Assembly: GCF_017875835.1 (NCBI RefSeq)
Contig: NZ_JAGING010000001.1
Location: 1,798,001-1,862,000, forward strand
Direction: 5' to 3'
Source of the DNA: Psychrobacter sp. PL19
Lineage (GTDB): Bacteria > Pseudomonadota > Gammaproteobacteria > Pseudomonadales > Moraxellaceae
DNA length: 64,000 nucleotides
Shown here: piece after piece, positions 1 to 9,800 of the stretch
Layout of the letters: each line of letters opens with the position of its first letter
Position numbering within the stretch: position 1 is the stretch's first letter
Notes under the pieces: model-generated
The model's database searches: none
What the model was told of the DNA's origin: nothing
Seen by the model: only the letters and a program-made list of their open reading frames with translations
Position numbers and translations under genes: made by a program

Positions 1-1
1 A

Positions 2-292
2 GCTAGTAAAGTTTCTGGAATCTACAATTTCAAAAGCTCTTCAATATCTCAGAATACTTATAAGCCTGAAGCTGGTGGTGAGAAAAGTGACACATCATCT
101 AGCTTGGGTTTTTCTGAGAAGAGTAACGAAGATAAAACAGCATTGCTTCGAAAGTTAGAAGGGTTAGAAGCAGAACTGAGTAGCATCAGGAACAAGATTA
201 AAAAAGAAACACAGATGAACGTCAAAATGCGTCTCAACATTGAAGCTAAGAACGTTAAAAACTCAATCAGTAAATTGAAACGTTCTCTGTAA
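2..292 (+). CDS. 3' end of an unknown coiled-coil protein gene (partial)
   Basis: The frame is open from the window edge, so the true start is outside; a TTG at 104 is only an internal candidate. The visible 96 residues have a Ser/Thr/Lys-rich linker followed by a C-terminal heptad-like helix rich in Leu, Lys and Glu (about the last 50 residues), consistent with a coiled coil. I do not recognise the family. It ends 21 bases before the OLD-family ATPase gene on the same strand, so it is probably in the same operon of the defence island and could be an accessory component, but that is inference from position only. Confidence 0.5.
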   Translation, partial: ASKVSGIYNFKSSSISQNTYKPEAGGEKSDTSSSLGFSEKSNEDKTALLRKLEGLEAELSSIRNKIKKETQMNVKMRLNIEAKNVKNSISKLKRSL

Positions 293-313
293 ATACTAAG
301 GTAGTTAGGCTCT

Positions 314-2149
314 ATGGCTATTCTAATTAATGTAGTAAGAATTTCTGGGTTTAGAGGGATCTCAAACTTAGAGATAACTTTACCCAAAGTTGCAGTTCTT
401 ATAGGTCAGAACAATGCAGGTAAAACTTCTATTATAAAAGCGTTGCAGGTTGCTCTTGGTGATTATGGAAGACACTTAACAGATGAAGATTTTTACATTA
501 ATAGTAATGACAGTGTATGCTCAGAAATTATTGTGGACATCTCTATTGTCCCTGTAGATGAGAATAGTCAAAGAACAAATATGTTCTCTGATGAATGGAT
601 TGAGGTTTTTGGTGACTGGGTTCAAGCTGATATTGAAGAAAATGACTTCGTAGCAATAAGAACGATTTGTGAAAAAGACAGTATTAAAGGCGGCTTTAAA
701 GTTAGTCGCTATCCGTTATCTCGATGGCCTAGATTTGAAAATTGGACAGATGAATCAGCTAAGATAAATAATAAAATTTCAAAGCTTATCGATGCTATAC
801 CATTTGTTGCTATAGATGCTCAGAGAGATATTTGTCAGGATTTACGTGAGAAAAATTCTTATATGGGTAAGGTTTTATCTGACATAAGTTTTGAAAGTGA
901 TGATAAAGAAGCTCTTGAAGACCTGATAGCAGAACTCAATGAACGTGCGGTAGAGAAAAGTACAGTCTTAAGTGAGTTGAGAAAACATCTTGATTTACTA
1001 AATCAATCATTTGAAGGTCAAGGTCAAACCGATATAACACCATTTCCTAAAAAAATAAGAGATTTGTCAAAGCAATTTTCAATTCATTTTGGTGAAGATG
1101 AAGCGAACTCATTTTCTATGGAATATCATGGAATGGGAACGAGAAGTTGGGCTTCTATGCTCACAGTCAAGGCATTTATAGACATTTTGGAGAAAAAGCA
1201 TGTAGAGGAGGAAGAGTGCTTTTTCCCTATCATTGCAGCAGAAGAACCTGAAGCACACTTACACCCAAATGCTCAACGAACACTTTATAAGCAATTGACT
1301 GACATTAAGGGGCAAACGATCATAAGCTCTCATTCTCCTTACTTGGCTGCATTGGCAAATCAACAAGACTTGAGGGTAATAGCTAAAAGTAATGGTCAAG
1401 GTATTCGTGTTTTTTCTCTAAATGAAGCTTTACAACCAGAAGAGCTAAGAAAAATTCATCGTGAGGTTATTCACTCTAAAGGTGAATTGCTGTTCTCTAC
1501 TGCAATAGTCTTATCAGAAGGAGAGACTGAAGCTCAGGCTCTTCCCTTATTGTTCGAAAGATATTTTTCTAAAGCTCCTTTCAACTTAGGAATAAATTTC
1601 ATCGGAGTTGGTGGGTCAGGTTCAAAATACAAGCCATATTTAACATTTGCCAGAGATTTCAATATACCTGTTTTTATCTTTTCAGATGGGGAAGAAAAAC
1701 CAATAAAAGACTTACAAAAAGTATTTGATTCCTTGTTTGGTGGGATAGATATAACGACTGCCACAAACGTGACAATACTGGAAGATACTGATTTTGAAGG
1801 ATATTTGCTAAACAGTGGTTTCCAAGGAGAGATCGAGACCGCCATAAAAGCACATGATGGTGATGACAGAATTACCAAGTATATTTCAAACAAACAAGGC
1901 AACCAGACTAAAGCTGTAATCTCAGATAAACCACGATGTGAGACTTGCAATCAGCCAATTTATGAATGTGGTATATACGATTATTCTGATGATGATGGTT
2001 ATAAAAAGGCAATTTTGGAAATTTTAGATTCTGACAAAACTAAATACGCCAAAGTTGTTGCTGATCACTTAAGCGCTCTAGAGCCTGAAGCTTTGCCACC
2101 TAAAATTATTGCATTGTTTGAGCAAATTAAAGCAGGAGCAGAACTATGA
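314..2149 (+). CDS. gajA: OLD-family ATP-dependent endonuclease, GajA-like (Gabija)
   Basis: The 611-residue protein has an N-terminal ABC-type ATPase and a C-terminal TOPRIM nuclease domain. Walker A is GQNNAGKTS (31-39), the Walker B region is EEPEAHLHP (from 310), and an H-loop SSHSPYL surrounds His340. TOPRIM acidic clusters lie at SEGETEA (E402), SDGEE (458-460) and DTD (491-493), with a C-terminal lysine motif TKYAK. It overlaps the following UvrD-like helicase by 4 bases (ATGA). That pairing defines class 2 OLD proteins and the Gabija antiphage system, in which GajA is a nucleotide-sensing DNA nickase. Unusual features are a Cys cluster (C542, C545, C551) in the C-terminal domain and a length slightly above the usual ~580. 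The Gabija call rests on architecture and gene order. Confidence 0.85.
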   Translation: MAILINVVRISGFRGISNLEITLPKVAVLIGQNNAGKTSIIKALQVALGDYGRHLTDEDFYINSNDSVCSEIIVDISIVPVDENSQRTNMFSDEWIEVFGDWVQADIEENDFVAIRTICEKDSIKGGFKVSRYPLSRWPRFENWTDESAKINNKISKLIDAIPFVAIDAQRDICQDLREKNSYMGKVLSDISFESDDKEALEDLIAELNERAVEKSTVLSELRKHLDLLNQSFEGQGQTDITPFPKKIRDLSKQFSIHFGEDEANSFSMEYHGMGTRSWASMLTVKAFIDILEKKHVEEEECFFPIIAAEEPEAHLHPNAQRTLYKQLTDIKGQTIISSHSPYLAALANQQDLRVIAKSNGQGIRVFSLNEALQPEELRKIHREVIHSKGELLFSTAIVLSEGETEAQALPLLFERYFSKAPFNLGINFIGVGGSGSKYKPYLTFARDFNIPVFIFSDGEEKPIKDLQKVFDSLFGGIDITTATNVTILEDTDFEGYLLNSGFQGEIETAIKAHDGDDRITKYISNKQGNQTKAVISDKPRCETCNQPIYECGIYDYSDDDGYKKAILEILDSDKTKYAKVVADHLSALEPEALPPKIIALFEQIKAGAEL

Positions 2150-4062
2150 TTTCTTTATCCTCCTCACAGCAAGAGATTGTAGAATTTGACATTAAATCAG
2201 CGATTCAAATCCTTGCTTCTGCTGGTTCGGGTAAAACGAGAGTCTTGACTGAAAGAATTAGATATATTCTTAATAATACTAAGAAAGATAAGGTATTAGC
2301 TCTTGCTTTTACGAACAAGGCAGCTCAAGAAATGCAAGAGCGTTTGGCTGATTTTGTTGGAGTAGAAGAGCGTACTTGGGTATCTACAATTCATTCAGTT
2401 TCTCAAAGTATTATAGAAAGTTATGGACATACTATTGGTTTGTCCAACGACTTGCATATCTATGAGCGAGATCAAGACCGAATGGAGCTGTTTTTACAGT
2501 CATTGAGAGACAGCAATATTGATGTAGATGAGTATTTAAACATAAATGACCCTGCTGAAAAGCGTAAGCGAAATCAGGTCATGCAAGGTTATATGGATGC
2601 TTTTGCTGAAATTAAGAGAGAGTTACTAACTGAGCGTGATGAAATTGAAACTCGATTTCCAAATGAGCCACGGTTTTATGATATCTACCAAGATTATCAA
2701 GAAGCATTATTAAACAGTGGTGGTATAGATTTTAATGATATTTTGTTCTTAGCTTATAGAATCTTAAATGAACATTCTAACATCGCCAGAACATATCAGA
2801 TTATGTATAAACATGTGTGTGTTGATGAAGCTCAAGACTTAAATAAAGCTCAATATGAACTGATAAAGGTTTTTTGTGGGGAGCGGATTAAAAGTATCTT
2901 GATGGTAGGAGATCCTAATCAAATGATTTATGGGTTCAATGGATCAAAAGATTACTTTGAAAAAGATTTCTTAAGTGATTTTGAGCCTAAAACATTCACT
3001 TTGAGAGAAAATTATCGAAGTAGCAAAGAAGTGATTAAGTTGGCGAATGTGATTAAGCCTAACTCTCAGATTAACCATAAAGCGGCATTCAATGGATGTG
3101 CAAAAATACAACCCTGTTTAAATGAAGAGGTTGAGGCGAACTGGTTGATTAGAGGTATTAAAGGTCTTTTAGAAGCAAAAGAGCATAATGAGATTGAGGG
3201 TGAAATTTCTCTAGAAAAGATGGTTGTTATTGGACGAAATAAATTTGTTTTTAACAAATTAAAAGAAAAGCTTGATGAAAATAATATTACTTATCACCTC
3301 AATAAGGGTGAAAGACAAGCTGAACCTGATTCTTTGTTCGGCAGAGTTTTAGATTACGCAATTCGTTTGAAGTTAAATCCTAAAGATTGGATCGATGGAA
3401 AGAAGCTGTGCTCTTTATTGAAAGTTCAACAGCCTGACCAGTGGAACGACAATAACCTTCTACTTGCTTGGTCGCAGTTAATTGAGTCATCAGATCTACC
3501 GTTAGTACACGCTCAAGCTTTTCTCTTACAAGAGATTCACAAAATAGATGCTGAACAACCAAATATCCGTAAATTTTGTACGGCTCTTAAGGATAAGCTG
3601 GATGAATATAATTCAGTAAAACTTACTGAGAAAGAACATGTTGAATTGGTCATTAGTATTCAAGAACTTGATGAGTTCCAAAAAAGATGGACTACTTTTA
3701 GACGTAGAAGTTTAGGTGTAAGTCTTAAATCATTTATAAATGCAATGACATTAGGGAAACTCGACTCCGCAACACAAGGTAAAGGTTTAACACTAAGTAC
3801 AGTCCATACAATGAAAGGTTTAGAAAAAGATATCGTCTTTCTAATTGGTATGTGTGATGGAGTTTTCCCAGACTACCGAGCAACCAGCCAAAAAGATTTA
3901 AATGAAGAAAAAAACAATGCTTTTGTTGCAGTAACACGAGCAAAAAGATGGTTATACATTAGTTACCCACAATACCGAATGATGCCTTGGGGTAAAGCTA
4001 AGTTTCATCAAGCTTCTAGATTCATCAACACCTTGTCAGCTAACCCAATAATTAATGAATAA
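2146..4062 (+). CDS. gajB: UvrD/Rep-family SF1 helicase, GajB-like (Gabija)
   Basis: This 638-residue superfamily 1A helicase starts inside the gajA stop (ATGA overlap), so the two are translationally coupled. Motif I is ASAGSGKTR (24-32), motif Ia is in FTNKAAQEM, motif II is DEAQD (227-231), motif III is GDPNQMIYGF (about 255), motif IV is in ENYRSS, motif V is HTMKGLE (about 555) and motif VI is VAVTRAKRW (about 595). In Gabija, GajB assembles with a GajA tetramer and is thought to be activated by DNA ends during phage infection. At 638 residues it is longer than typical GajB (~500), so it may retain more of the 2B region. An independent housekeeping helicase is unlikely given the overlap; a second UvrD-like gene lies at 24008-26197. 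Confidence 0.85.
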   Translation: MISLSSSQQEIVEFDIKSAIQILASAGSGKTRVLTERIRYILNNTKKDKVLALAFTNKAAQEMQERLADFVGVEERTWVSTIHSVSQSIIESYGHTIGLSNDLHIYERDQDRMELFLQSLRDSNIDVDEYLNINDPAEKRKRNQVMQGYMDAFAEIKRELLTERDEIETRFPNEPRFYDIYQDYQEALLNSGGIDFNDILFLAYRILNEHSNIARTYQIMYKHVCVDEAQDLNKAQYELIKVFCGERIKSILMVGDPNQMIYGFNGSKDYFEKDFLSDFEPKTFTLRENYRSSKEVIKLANVIKPNSQINHKAAFNGCAKIQPCLNEEVEANWLIRGIKGLLEAKEHNEIEGEISLEKMVVIGRNKFVFNKLKEKLDENNITYHLNKGERQAEPDSLFGRVLDYAIRLKLNPKDWIDGKKLCSLLKVQQPDQWNDNNLLLAWSQLIESSDLPLVHAQAFLLQEIHKIDAEQPNIRKFCTALKDKLDEYNSVKLTEKEHVELVISIQELDEFQKRWTTFRRRSLGVSLKSFINAMTLGKLDSATQGKGLTLSTVHTMKGLEKDIVFLIGMCDGVFPDYRATSQKDLNEEKNNAFVAVTRAKRWLYISYPQYRMMPWGKAKFHQASRFINTLSANPIINE

Positions 4063-4074
4063 AAGCGAAAAGTT

Positions 4075-4329
4075 ATGAAAAATCAAGTTATAGACAAAAT
4101 TACTAGCGATAGCCCAGAAGCGAAAAGCTTAGACATTACACAGCAAAACATTGAACAGCTTAAGCAGCTTTTCCCTGATGTTTTTTCTGAAAATAAAATT
4201 GATTTTGAGGCTCTTAAAGCAGTTTTAGGAGAAGAAATTGATGATTCAGAAGAGCGCTATAACTTTACTTGGAATGGCAAGACCAAAGCGCGTCAAATCG
4301 CTCAAATGCCTTCAACAGGCACACTATAG
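4075..4329 (+). pseudogene. mod: Type III modification methyltransferase, 5' fragment (split by IS630)
   Basis: This 84-codon fragment starts 12 bases after the helicase stop. It matches the N-terminal region of type III Mod subunits: an acidic helical segment ending in YNFTWNGK and STGTL. Its TAG stop is supplied by the inserted element. The next Mod residues (RPSKGESVNWD) resume in frame at 5240. Removing 4327-5239 (element plus one TA copy) restores a single 621-residue reading frame of normal Mod length, so the split is recent. Its closeness to gajB suggests one long transcription unit, gajA-gajB-mod-res, before the insertion. Confidence 0.85.
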
Positions 4330-5173
4330 TCAATTCAAAATAAAAGTGTTATGACAAGGATTAATATCATAAAACAATTTAGATAAGTCGTTTTCCATCC
4401 ATCCTTGGCGTAGAAACTTTGCTTGTGCCCATTTTTTCTCAATAGGGTTTAAGTCAGGGCTATAAGGGGGTAAGAATAGAAGCCTGTGACCATGCCTGTT
4501 AAGCAGTCTTTTCACACGTTTATGAAAGCTTGCGTTATCCATCACAATCACGCACTTACGTTTAAGGCTTGGAATTAAGGTATATTTGCACCAGTTGTAG
4601 AATATGTCGCCATTGATATTCTTATTAAAGTAATCAAGCGCAAACAGTATCTTTTCATATAAAGCACCAATAACGTTGGTTCTTTTTTTACTTTGCCAGT
4701 TATAGCTATCAATGCATGGGGTTCCAATGGGTGCATAGCCAAAGGGACGCAGGGTTTCAGACTCAAAGCCGCTTTCATCCATGTATACAATAGCAAAGCC
4801 TTGAGTGATATAGTCGTTGAGTTTGCTTAGATACTTAGCTCTCTTTAGGGGGCAAGCTTTTGGATGCTCTAAGGTCTTTTTTTTTGCTAATACCTAAGCG
4901 CTTTAAGGCGTGATAAATGCCTGATGGGCTACAGTTTAATCGACGAGCTCGCTCATACTGGTAATCGTCAGGATGCTCTTTAACATCATTGAGCAGAACG
5001 TCATCGCTTATCTTATGAGGTTTAGTTTGCCTTGTTGTTTTGCTGTGGACACGCCGCTTCCAGTTTTGTATGGTGGTTGGACTAAGATCATAGAAATCAA
5101 CCGCTTGAGCAAAGGTCATACCCCCGTCCAAGCTTTTAAGGACTTGTTTGCGAAAATCTAGTGAATAAGTCAT
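4330..5173 (-). CDS. IS630-family transposase in two overlapping frames
   Basis: The upstream frame (5173 down to 4835, 112 residues) carries the helix-turn-helix domain (TFAQAVDFYDLSPTTIQNWKR and a second HTH with DDYQYERA). The downstream frame carries the DDE catalytic core: YMDESGF (first Asp), VIVMDNASFH (second Asp) and LPPYSPDLNPIEKKW (Glu). The frames meet at a run of nine A on the minus strand. Dropping one A joins them into the usual IS630 sequence (KKKTLEHPK). The downstream frame is the +1 phase. Programmed frameshifting or transcriptional slippage is likely because a diverged relative at 49046-49500 shows the same phase relation at its own A run; a simple inactivating indel cannot be excluded. 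Confidence 0.88.
4877..4885 (-). other. Nine-A slippery run joining the two transposase frames
   Basis: The plus strand reads T9 here, so the transposase strand has A9 after AGC. In frame 1 it reads Lys-Lys-Lys-Asp; with A8 it reads Lys-Lys-Lys-Thr and continues into the DDE domain. Such A runs promote RNA-polymerase or ribosomal slippage. Confidence 0.6.
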
Positions 5174-5230
5174 GAGTATTTATAATAGTAATAGGTTAGT
5201 TGGTTTAGTTTATAACATTTTTAAAGGAAA

Positions 5231-6853
5231 TTGACTATACGCCCTAGCAAGGGAGAAAGCGTAAACTGGGACATGACAGAAAATTTGTTTATTGAAGGCG
5301 ATAATCTTGAGGTACTAAAGCTGTTGCAAAAGTCTTACCATAAAAAAGTAAAGATGATTTATATCGATCCTCCTTATAATACTGGAAGAGATTTTATATA
5401 TAAGGATAACTTTCAAGATAATATTAAAAATTATTTAGAGATATCAGGTCAAGTTGACCTTAGTGGCAATAGGTTAAGTACAAATTATGACACTTCAGGG
5501 CGTTATCATTCAAATTGGCTATCTATGATGTACCCCCGGTTAAAGCTTGCGAGAAACTTATTGAAAGATGATGGAGTGATATTTATATCCATTGATGATA
5601 GTGAGTACTCTAATGTAAAGTCTATTTGTGACGAAATATTTGGTGAAGAGAACTTCATCGAACCTTTTGTGTGGATTAAAAAAACTGCTCCAAACAATGT
5701 AGTTATTGGAGGTGTGCATGAATATATTTTAGTTTATGCAAAAAACCAAAGCGAGGTTAATCTGAACTTACTACCTCGGGATACTGAAAAAGACAAGAAG
5801 TATAAAAATCCTGATAATGACCCTCGAGGTCGATGGGCTCCAGACAATTTAACCGCAGCTGCTAAAGGTGGTAGAGCCACTCCCAGCTTGATCTATGAAA
5901 TTGTTAATCCTATAACAGGGCAGAAGCATATGCCACCTGAAGGTAGAATGTGGATTGTACCGGAAGATCAAATGTTAGATAAAATAAAAGACGGTTCTAT
6001 ATATTGGGGAAAGAAGGGCGACGGTCGTCCAATGGATAAGAAATTTTTAAAAGATATACGAAATGGGGTTTCCGCCTCAACATTGCTTAATGATGTTGGG
6101 AGTAACAGTACTGCTTCTAAAGATTTAGCTAATTTATTTGATGGGAATGTATTTTTTGAAACCCCAAAACCTGTAAAGATGTTACAGAGGTTTGTTCAGC
6201 TTGGATTAAACGATGGCGACTTAGCTTTAGATTTTTTTGCAGGGTCAGCAACTTTAGCAGAAGCTATATATAGACAAAATCTAGAGGATAATAAAGCGCG
6301 AAAATACATTCTTTGCCAGTTGCCAGAGGAGTATCCTACTGACTCTAAAGCATTTAAATCCGGATTCAAAAAAATATCAACATTCGCCATCGAACGTATT
6401 AAAAGGGCTGAAGCAAAACTTGATATGAAAGAAGGTTATGGTTTCAAGGTATTTCAGCTCGATGAGACAAATATCCGTCCTTGGGATGCTGACTTTGACA
6501 ACCTAGAGCAAGTGCTTCAACAAGCAACTGAATCCATCAAAGCGGGTCGCTCAAACGAAGATGTACTTTATGAGATTTTACTTAAATACGGTATTGCACT
6601 CACAGTTCCAGTAGAGACTGAAATTATAAATGGTAAAGAGGTCTTTGTTGTTGGTGCTGGCGCATTGATTGTTTGCTTAGACGATGGAATTACAAGTGAA
6701 TTGGTTGAAGGTATTGCTAAGCTTAAAGATAAGCTGGATCCAGAAACAACTCAAGTTGTATTTAAAGATGCAGGTTTTGCTGATAGCAACGTAAAAACAA
6801 ATGCTATCCAGATATTAAAACAGGCTGGCGTTGACGATGTTAAAAGCATCTAA
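5231..6853 (+). CDS. mod: Type III modification methyltransferase, 3' part (Mod, catalytic and target-recognition domains)
   Basis: Genuine Mod sequence begins at 5240. A TTG at 5231, within the IS end, could restart translation (AAAGGA at 5223-5228, only 2 bases away), or an ATG at 5273 could be used. Motifs have the beta-class N6-adenine order: DPPY (46-49 of this frame) first, a long target-recognition region, then the AdoMet motif LDFFAGSAT (about 333). The catalytic core is thus separated from only the first 84 residues. Mod normally methylates one strand of an asymmetric site and gives Res its specificity. Whether this truncated product still folds and binds Res is unknown. Confidence 0.85.
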   Translation: MTIRPSKGESVNWDMTENLFIEGDNLEVLKLLQKSYHKKVKMIYIDPPYNTGRDFIYKDNFQDNIKNYLEISGQVDLSGNRLSTNYDTSGRYHSNWLSMMYPRLKLARNLLKDDGVIFISIDDSEYSNVKSICDEIFGEENFIEPFVWIKKTAPNNVVIGGVHEYILVYAKNQSEVNLNLLPRDTEKDKKYKNPDNDPRGRWAPDNLTAAAKGGRATPSLIYEIVNPITGQKHMPPEGRMWIVPEDQMLDKIKDGSIYWGKKGDGRPMDKKFLKDIRNGVSASTLLNDVGSNSTASKDLANLFDGNVFFETPKPVKMLQRFVQLGLNDGDLALDFFAGSATLAEAIYRQNLEDNKARKYILCQLPEEYPTDSKAFKSGFKKISTFAIERIKRAEAKLDMKEGYGFKVFQLDETNIRPWDADFDNLEQVLQQATESIKAGRSNEDVLYEILLKYGIALTVPVETEIINGKEVFVVGAGALIVCLDDGITSELVEGIAKLKDKLDPETTQVVFKDAGFADSNVKTNAIQILKQAGVDDVKSI

Positions 6854-6863
6854 AGGATAAGTA

Positions 6864-9800
6864 ATGTCTGAAATGAAAATAAAATTTGATCCTGACCTAT
6901 CTCACCAAAAAGATGCGGTTAGCGCTGTTGTAGGTGTGTTTGAGGGCCAAGAAACCTTTCAATCCAATTTCTCTGTTTCTAGTAGCGCTCTCAGTAATGA
7001 GCAGTTAGGTCTATTTGCCAAGAATAATGACATTGGTGTCGCTAATGCACTTAGTCTGCTACCAGAAGAGCTGTATGAAAATACTCGCAATGTTCAGCTG
7101 TTGAATGGGTTAGAGCAAACAGAAACAACCAAACAAGCGCTTCCTAGCCTCGATTTTACTATTGATATGGAAACAGGCACAGGTAAGACTTACGTTTACC
7201 TACGTAGCGTATTTGAGCTATACGAGCGTTATGGTTTGAGTAAGTTTATTATTGTTGTTCCTTCAGTGGCCATTAGGGAAGGTGTTTATAAGTCTCTACA
7301 AATTACAGAAGAGCATTTCAGGAAAGAATATAAAAATATCCAGTATGATTATTTTATTTATGATTCATCAGATCGAAATCAAGTAAGAAATTTCGCTACT
7401 AATGACTATATTCAGATTATGGTAATCAATATTGATGCTTTCAGTAAGTCATTTACTGACCCTGAAAAAGAGACTAAGGCCAACCTCATTCATCGTACTG
7501 ATGATCGACTTAACGGTATGAAGCCCATTGAATTTATTCAAGCGACAAACCCAATAGTAATCATTGATGAACCTCAGTCAGTAGCTTCTACAGACAACCG
7601 TAAGAAAGCAATTGCTAGCTTAAATCCATTATGTACATTTCGCTATTCAGCTACCTTAAATGAGGATTTTAATAAACTCTATAAGCTGGATTCGAGAGAT
7701 GCTTTCGAGCGTAAATTAGTAAAACAAATTGAAGTTGCTTCATTAGAAATTAAAGATAATCATAACCAAGCCTATATTAAGCTTGTTAGTGTTGATAACA
7801 AGAAGTCACCAAGCACTGCAAAAATTGAAATCGATGCTCAGACCAAAACAGGTAAGTTGCAGCCTCGTAAATCTATCACAGTAAAAGCAGGTACTGACTT
7901 ATTCGAAGCCTCTGGTGGAAGGGATCTTTATGAAGGTTATGTGATCAACGATATTTATTGCGAGGAAGGCAGCGAGTATATTGATTTTACTAGTCGTGAT
8001 GACATCATAGAGCTCAATCAGGCTATTGGTGAAGTTGATCAAGACACCTACAAACGATTGCAAGTATCAAAAACAGTAGAAGAGCATCTAGAAAAAGAAC
8101 TGAAGTTTTATCGAAAAATTACCACTGGAGTTGATCCAATGGATCACTCTAAAGTTCTTAGCCAAAAAGGAATTAAAGTTCTTAGTTTATTCTTTATTGA
8201 TAAAGTAGCCAATTACCGTGGGTACACTAAAGATGGTGTGCCTGTACAAGGTAAGTTTGCCAGTTGGTTTGAAGAAGAGTTTATAAAACAGCTTAAAAAA
8301 CCAAAGTATCGTGTTTTATACCCTTCAGTATGGGATAAGGATGATGCTGGAAAGCCAATTATCAATGAACAAGCTCTCAAGGAGTTGGCAAGCTCTGTTC
8401 ATGATGGTTACTTTGCGCAAGATAGAAAGAAAGACGCGCTAGGAAATCCGTTGTTTGCAGAATCTAAGCTTTCAGCAAAAGGTGAAGGTGGTAAAACTAT
8501 TGCTGATGAGTCAGCTTATAACCTCATTATGAAAGATAAAGAAAAATTACTCTCAATGGATGAGAAACTACGCTTTATCTTTAGTCACTCTGCTCTAAAA
8601 GAGGGGTGGGATAATCCAAACGTATTCCAAATATGTACTTTAAATGAGACAAAATCGGAAACGAAAAAGCGCCAAGAAGTTGGTCGTGGTTTGCGTCTAG
8701 CTGTAGATCAGTCGGGTGAGCGAGTACCTTACGGTTTTGAAGTAAACATACTAACAGTTATGGTAAACGAATCTTATGATCAGTTTGTAGCTAAGTTCCA
8801 GAAAGAAATTGAAGAAGAAGAAGGTATTAAGTTTGGTGTGGTAGAAAAACATCAGTTTGCCAATATCGTAATATCCGATGAGCATAATGATAAAGAATTT
8901 CTTGGAGCAAAAAAATCAGAAGAAATTTATCAGCATCTTGAAAATCAGGGTTATATAAATAATAAAGGCAAAATTCAAGATTCTCTAAAAATCGATTTAG
9001 CTGATAATACGGTCGTTCTACCAGAAAGTGCAAAAGAGCATACTGAAGCTATTCTTGCTACCTTAACTAAAGTTGCAAGAGGTTTAAGTATCAAGAAACA
9101 CGAGGAAAAGAAGACTGCTAAACTGAAGGAGAAAGAGGGTAAGCAAGTCGTATTAGGTGATGATTTTAAAGCCCTTTGGGATCGTATCAAGTATAAAACT
9201 ACCTATAGAGTGAATTTTAGCGTTAGTGAGCTTGTAGAAGCGTGTATCAAAGAGATTAGAGCATCTGTTGTCGTTTCTAGTGTTAAGTATGAGTCGAAAA
9301 AACGAAGAGTTGAAATTGCTGAATCCGGACTTCTCGTCTCTGATTTAGATTTAGAGGGTAATAAAGTTCAAGACAAACAAGGTGTGCTAGAGGTAAGCTT
9401 TAAGCTCCCCGATATTGTAACCTACTTAGAGTCTCAAACGAATCTAACACGCTCAACGATAATTCATATACTGCTTGGTTTGGGTGATAAGCTCGAAGCC
9501 TTTAAGAAAAACCCGCAATTATTCATTCAGCAGTGTGCGGAAGTCATTCGTAAACAAATGCGTTTAGCGATTGTTGATGGTATTTCGTACCAGCGCATTG
9601 GTGATGACAATTATTATGCTCAAGAACTGTTTCAAGAAGAAGAGTTAACAGGTTATCTAAAAAATATGGTTGAAGCACACAAGTCAGTTTATGATTACAT
9701 CGTTTGTGATTCTAATACTGAGTTTGAGTTTGCTGAGAAGCTTGAGCAATCAGCAGAAGTTAAGCTTTATACTAAACTACCTGCTTGGTTCAAAATAGAT

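Larger units (their letters stand above)
4327..5237 (-). mobile_element. IS630-family insertion sequence (911 bp) inside mod
   Basis: The element has matching ends (TAGTCAATT at the left, AATTGACTA at the right) and is flanked by duplicated TA dinucleotides (4325-4326 and 5238-5239), the target duplication typical of IS630/Tc1-mariner elements. The uninterrupted target would read ACACTACGCCCT, which exactly rejoins the mod codons. The transposase lies on the minus strand, opposite to mod. The termini resemble those of the 134-bp repeats at 33904 and 37090, which may therefore be mobilised by this family. Confidence 0.93.
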
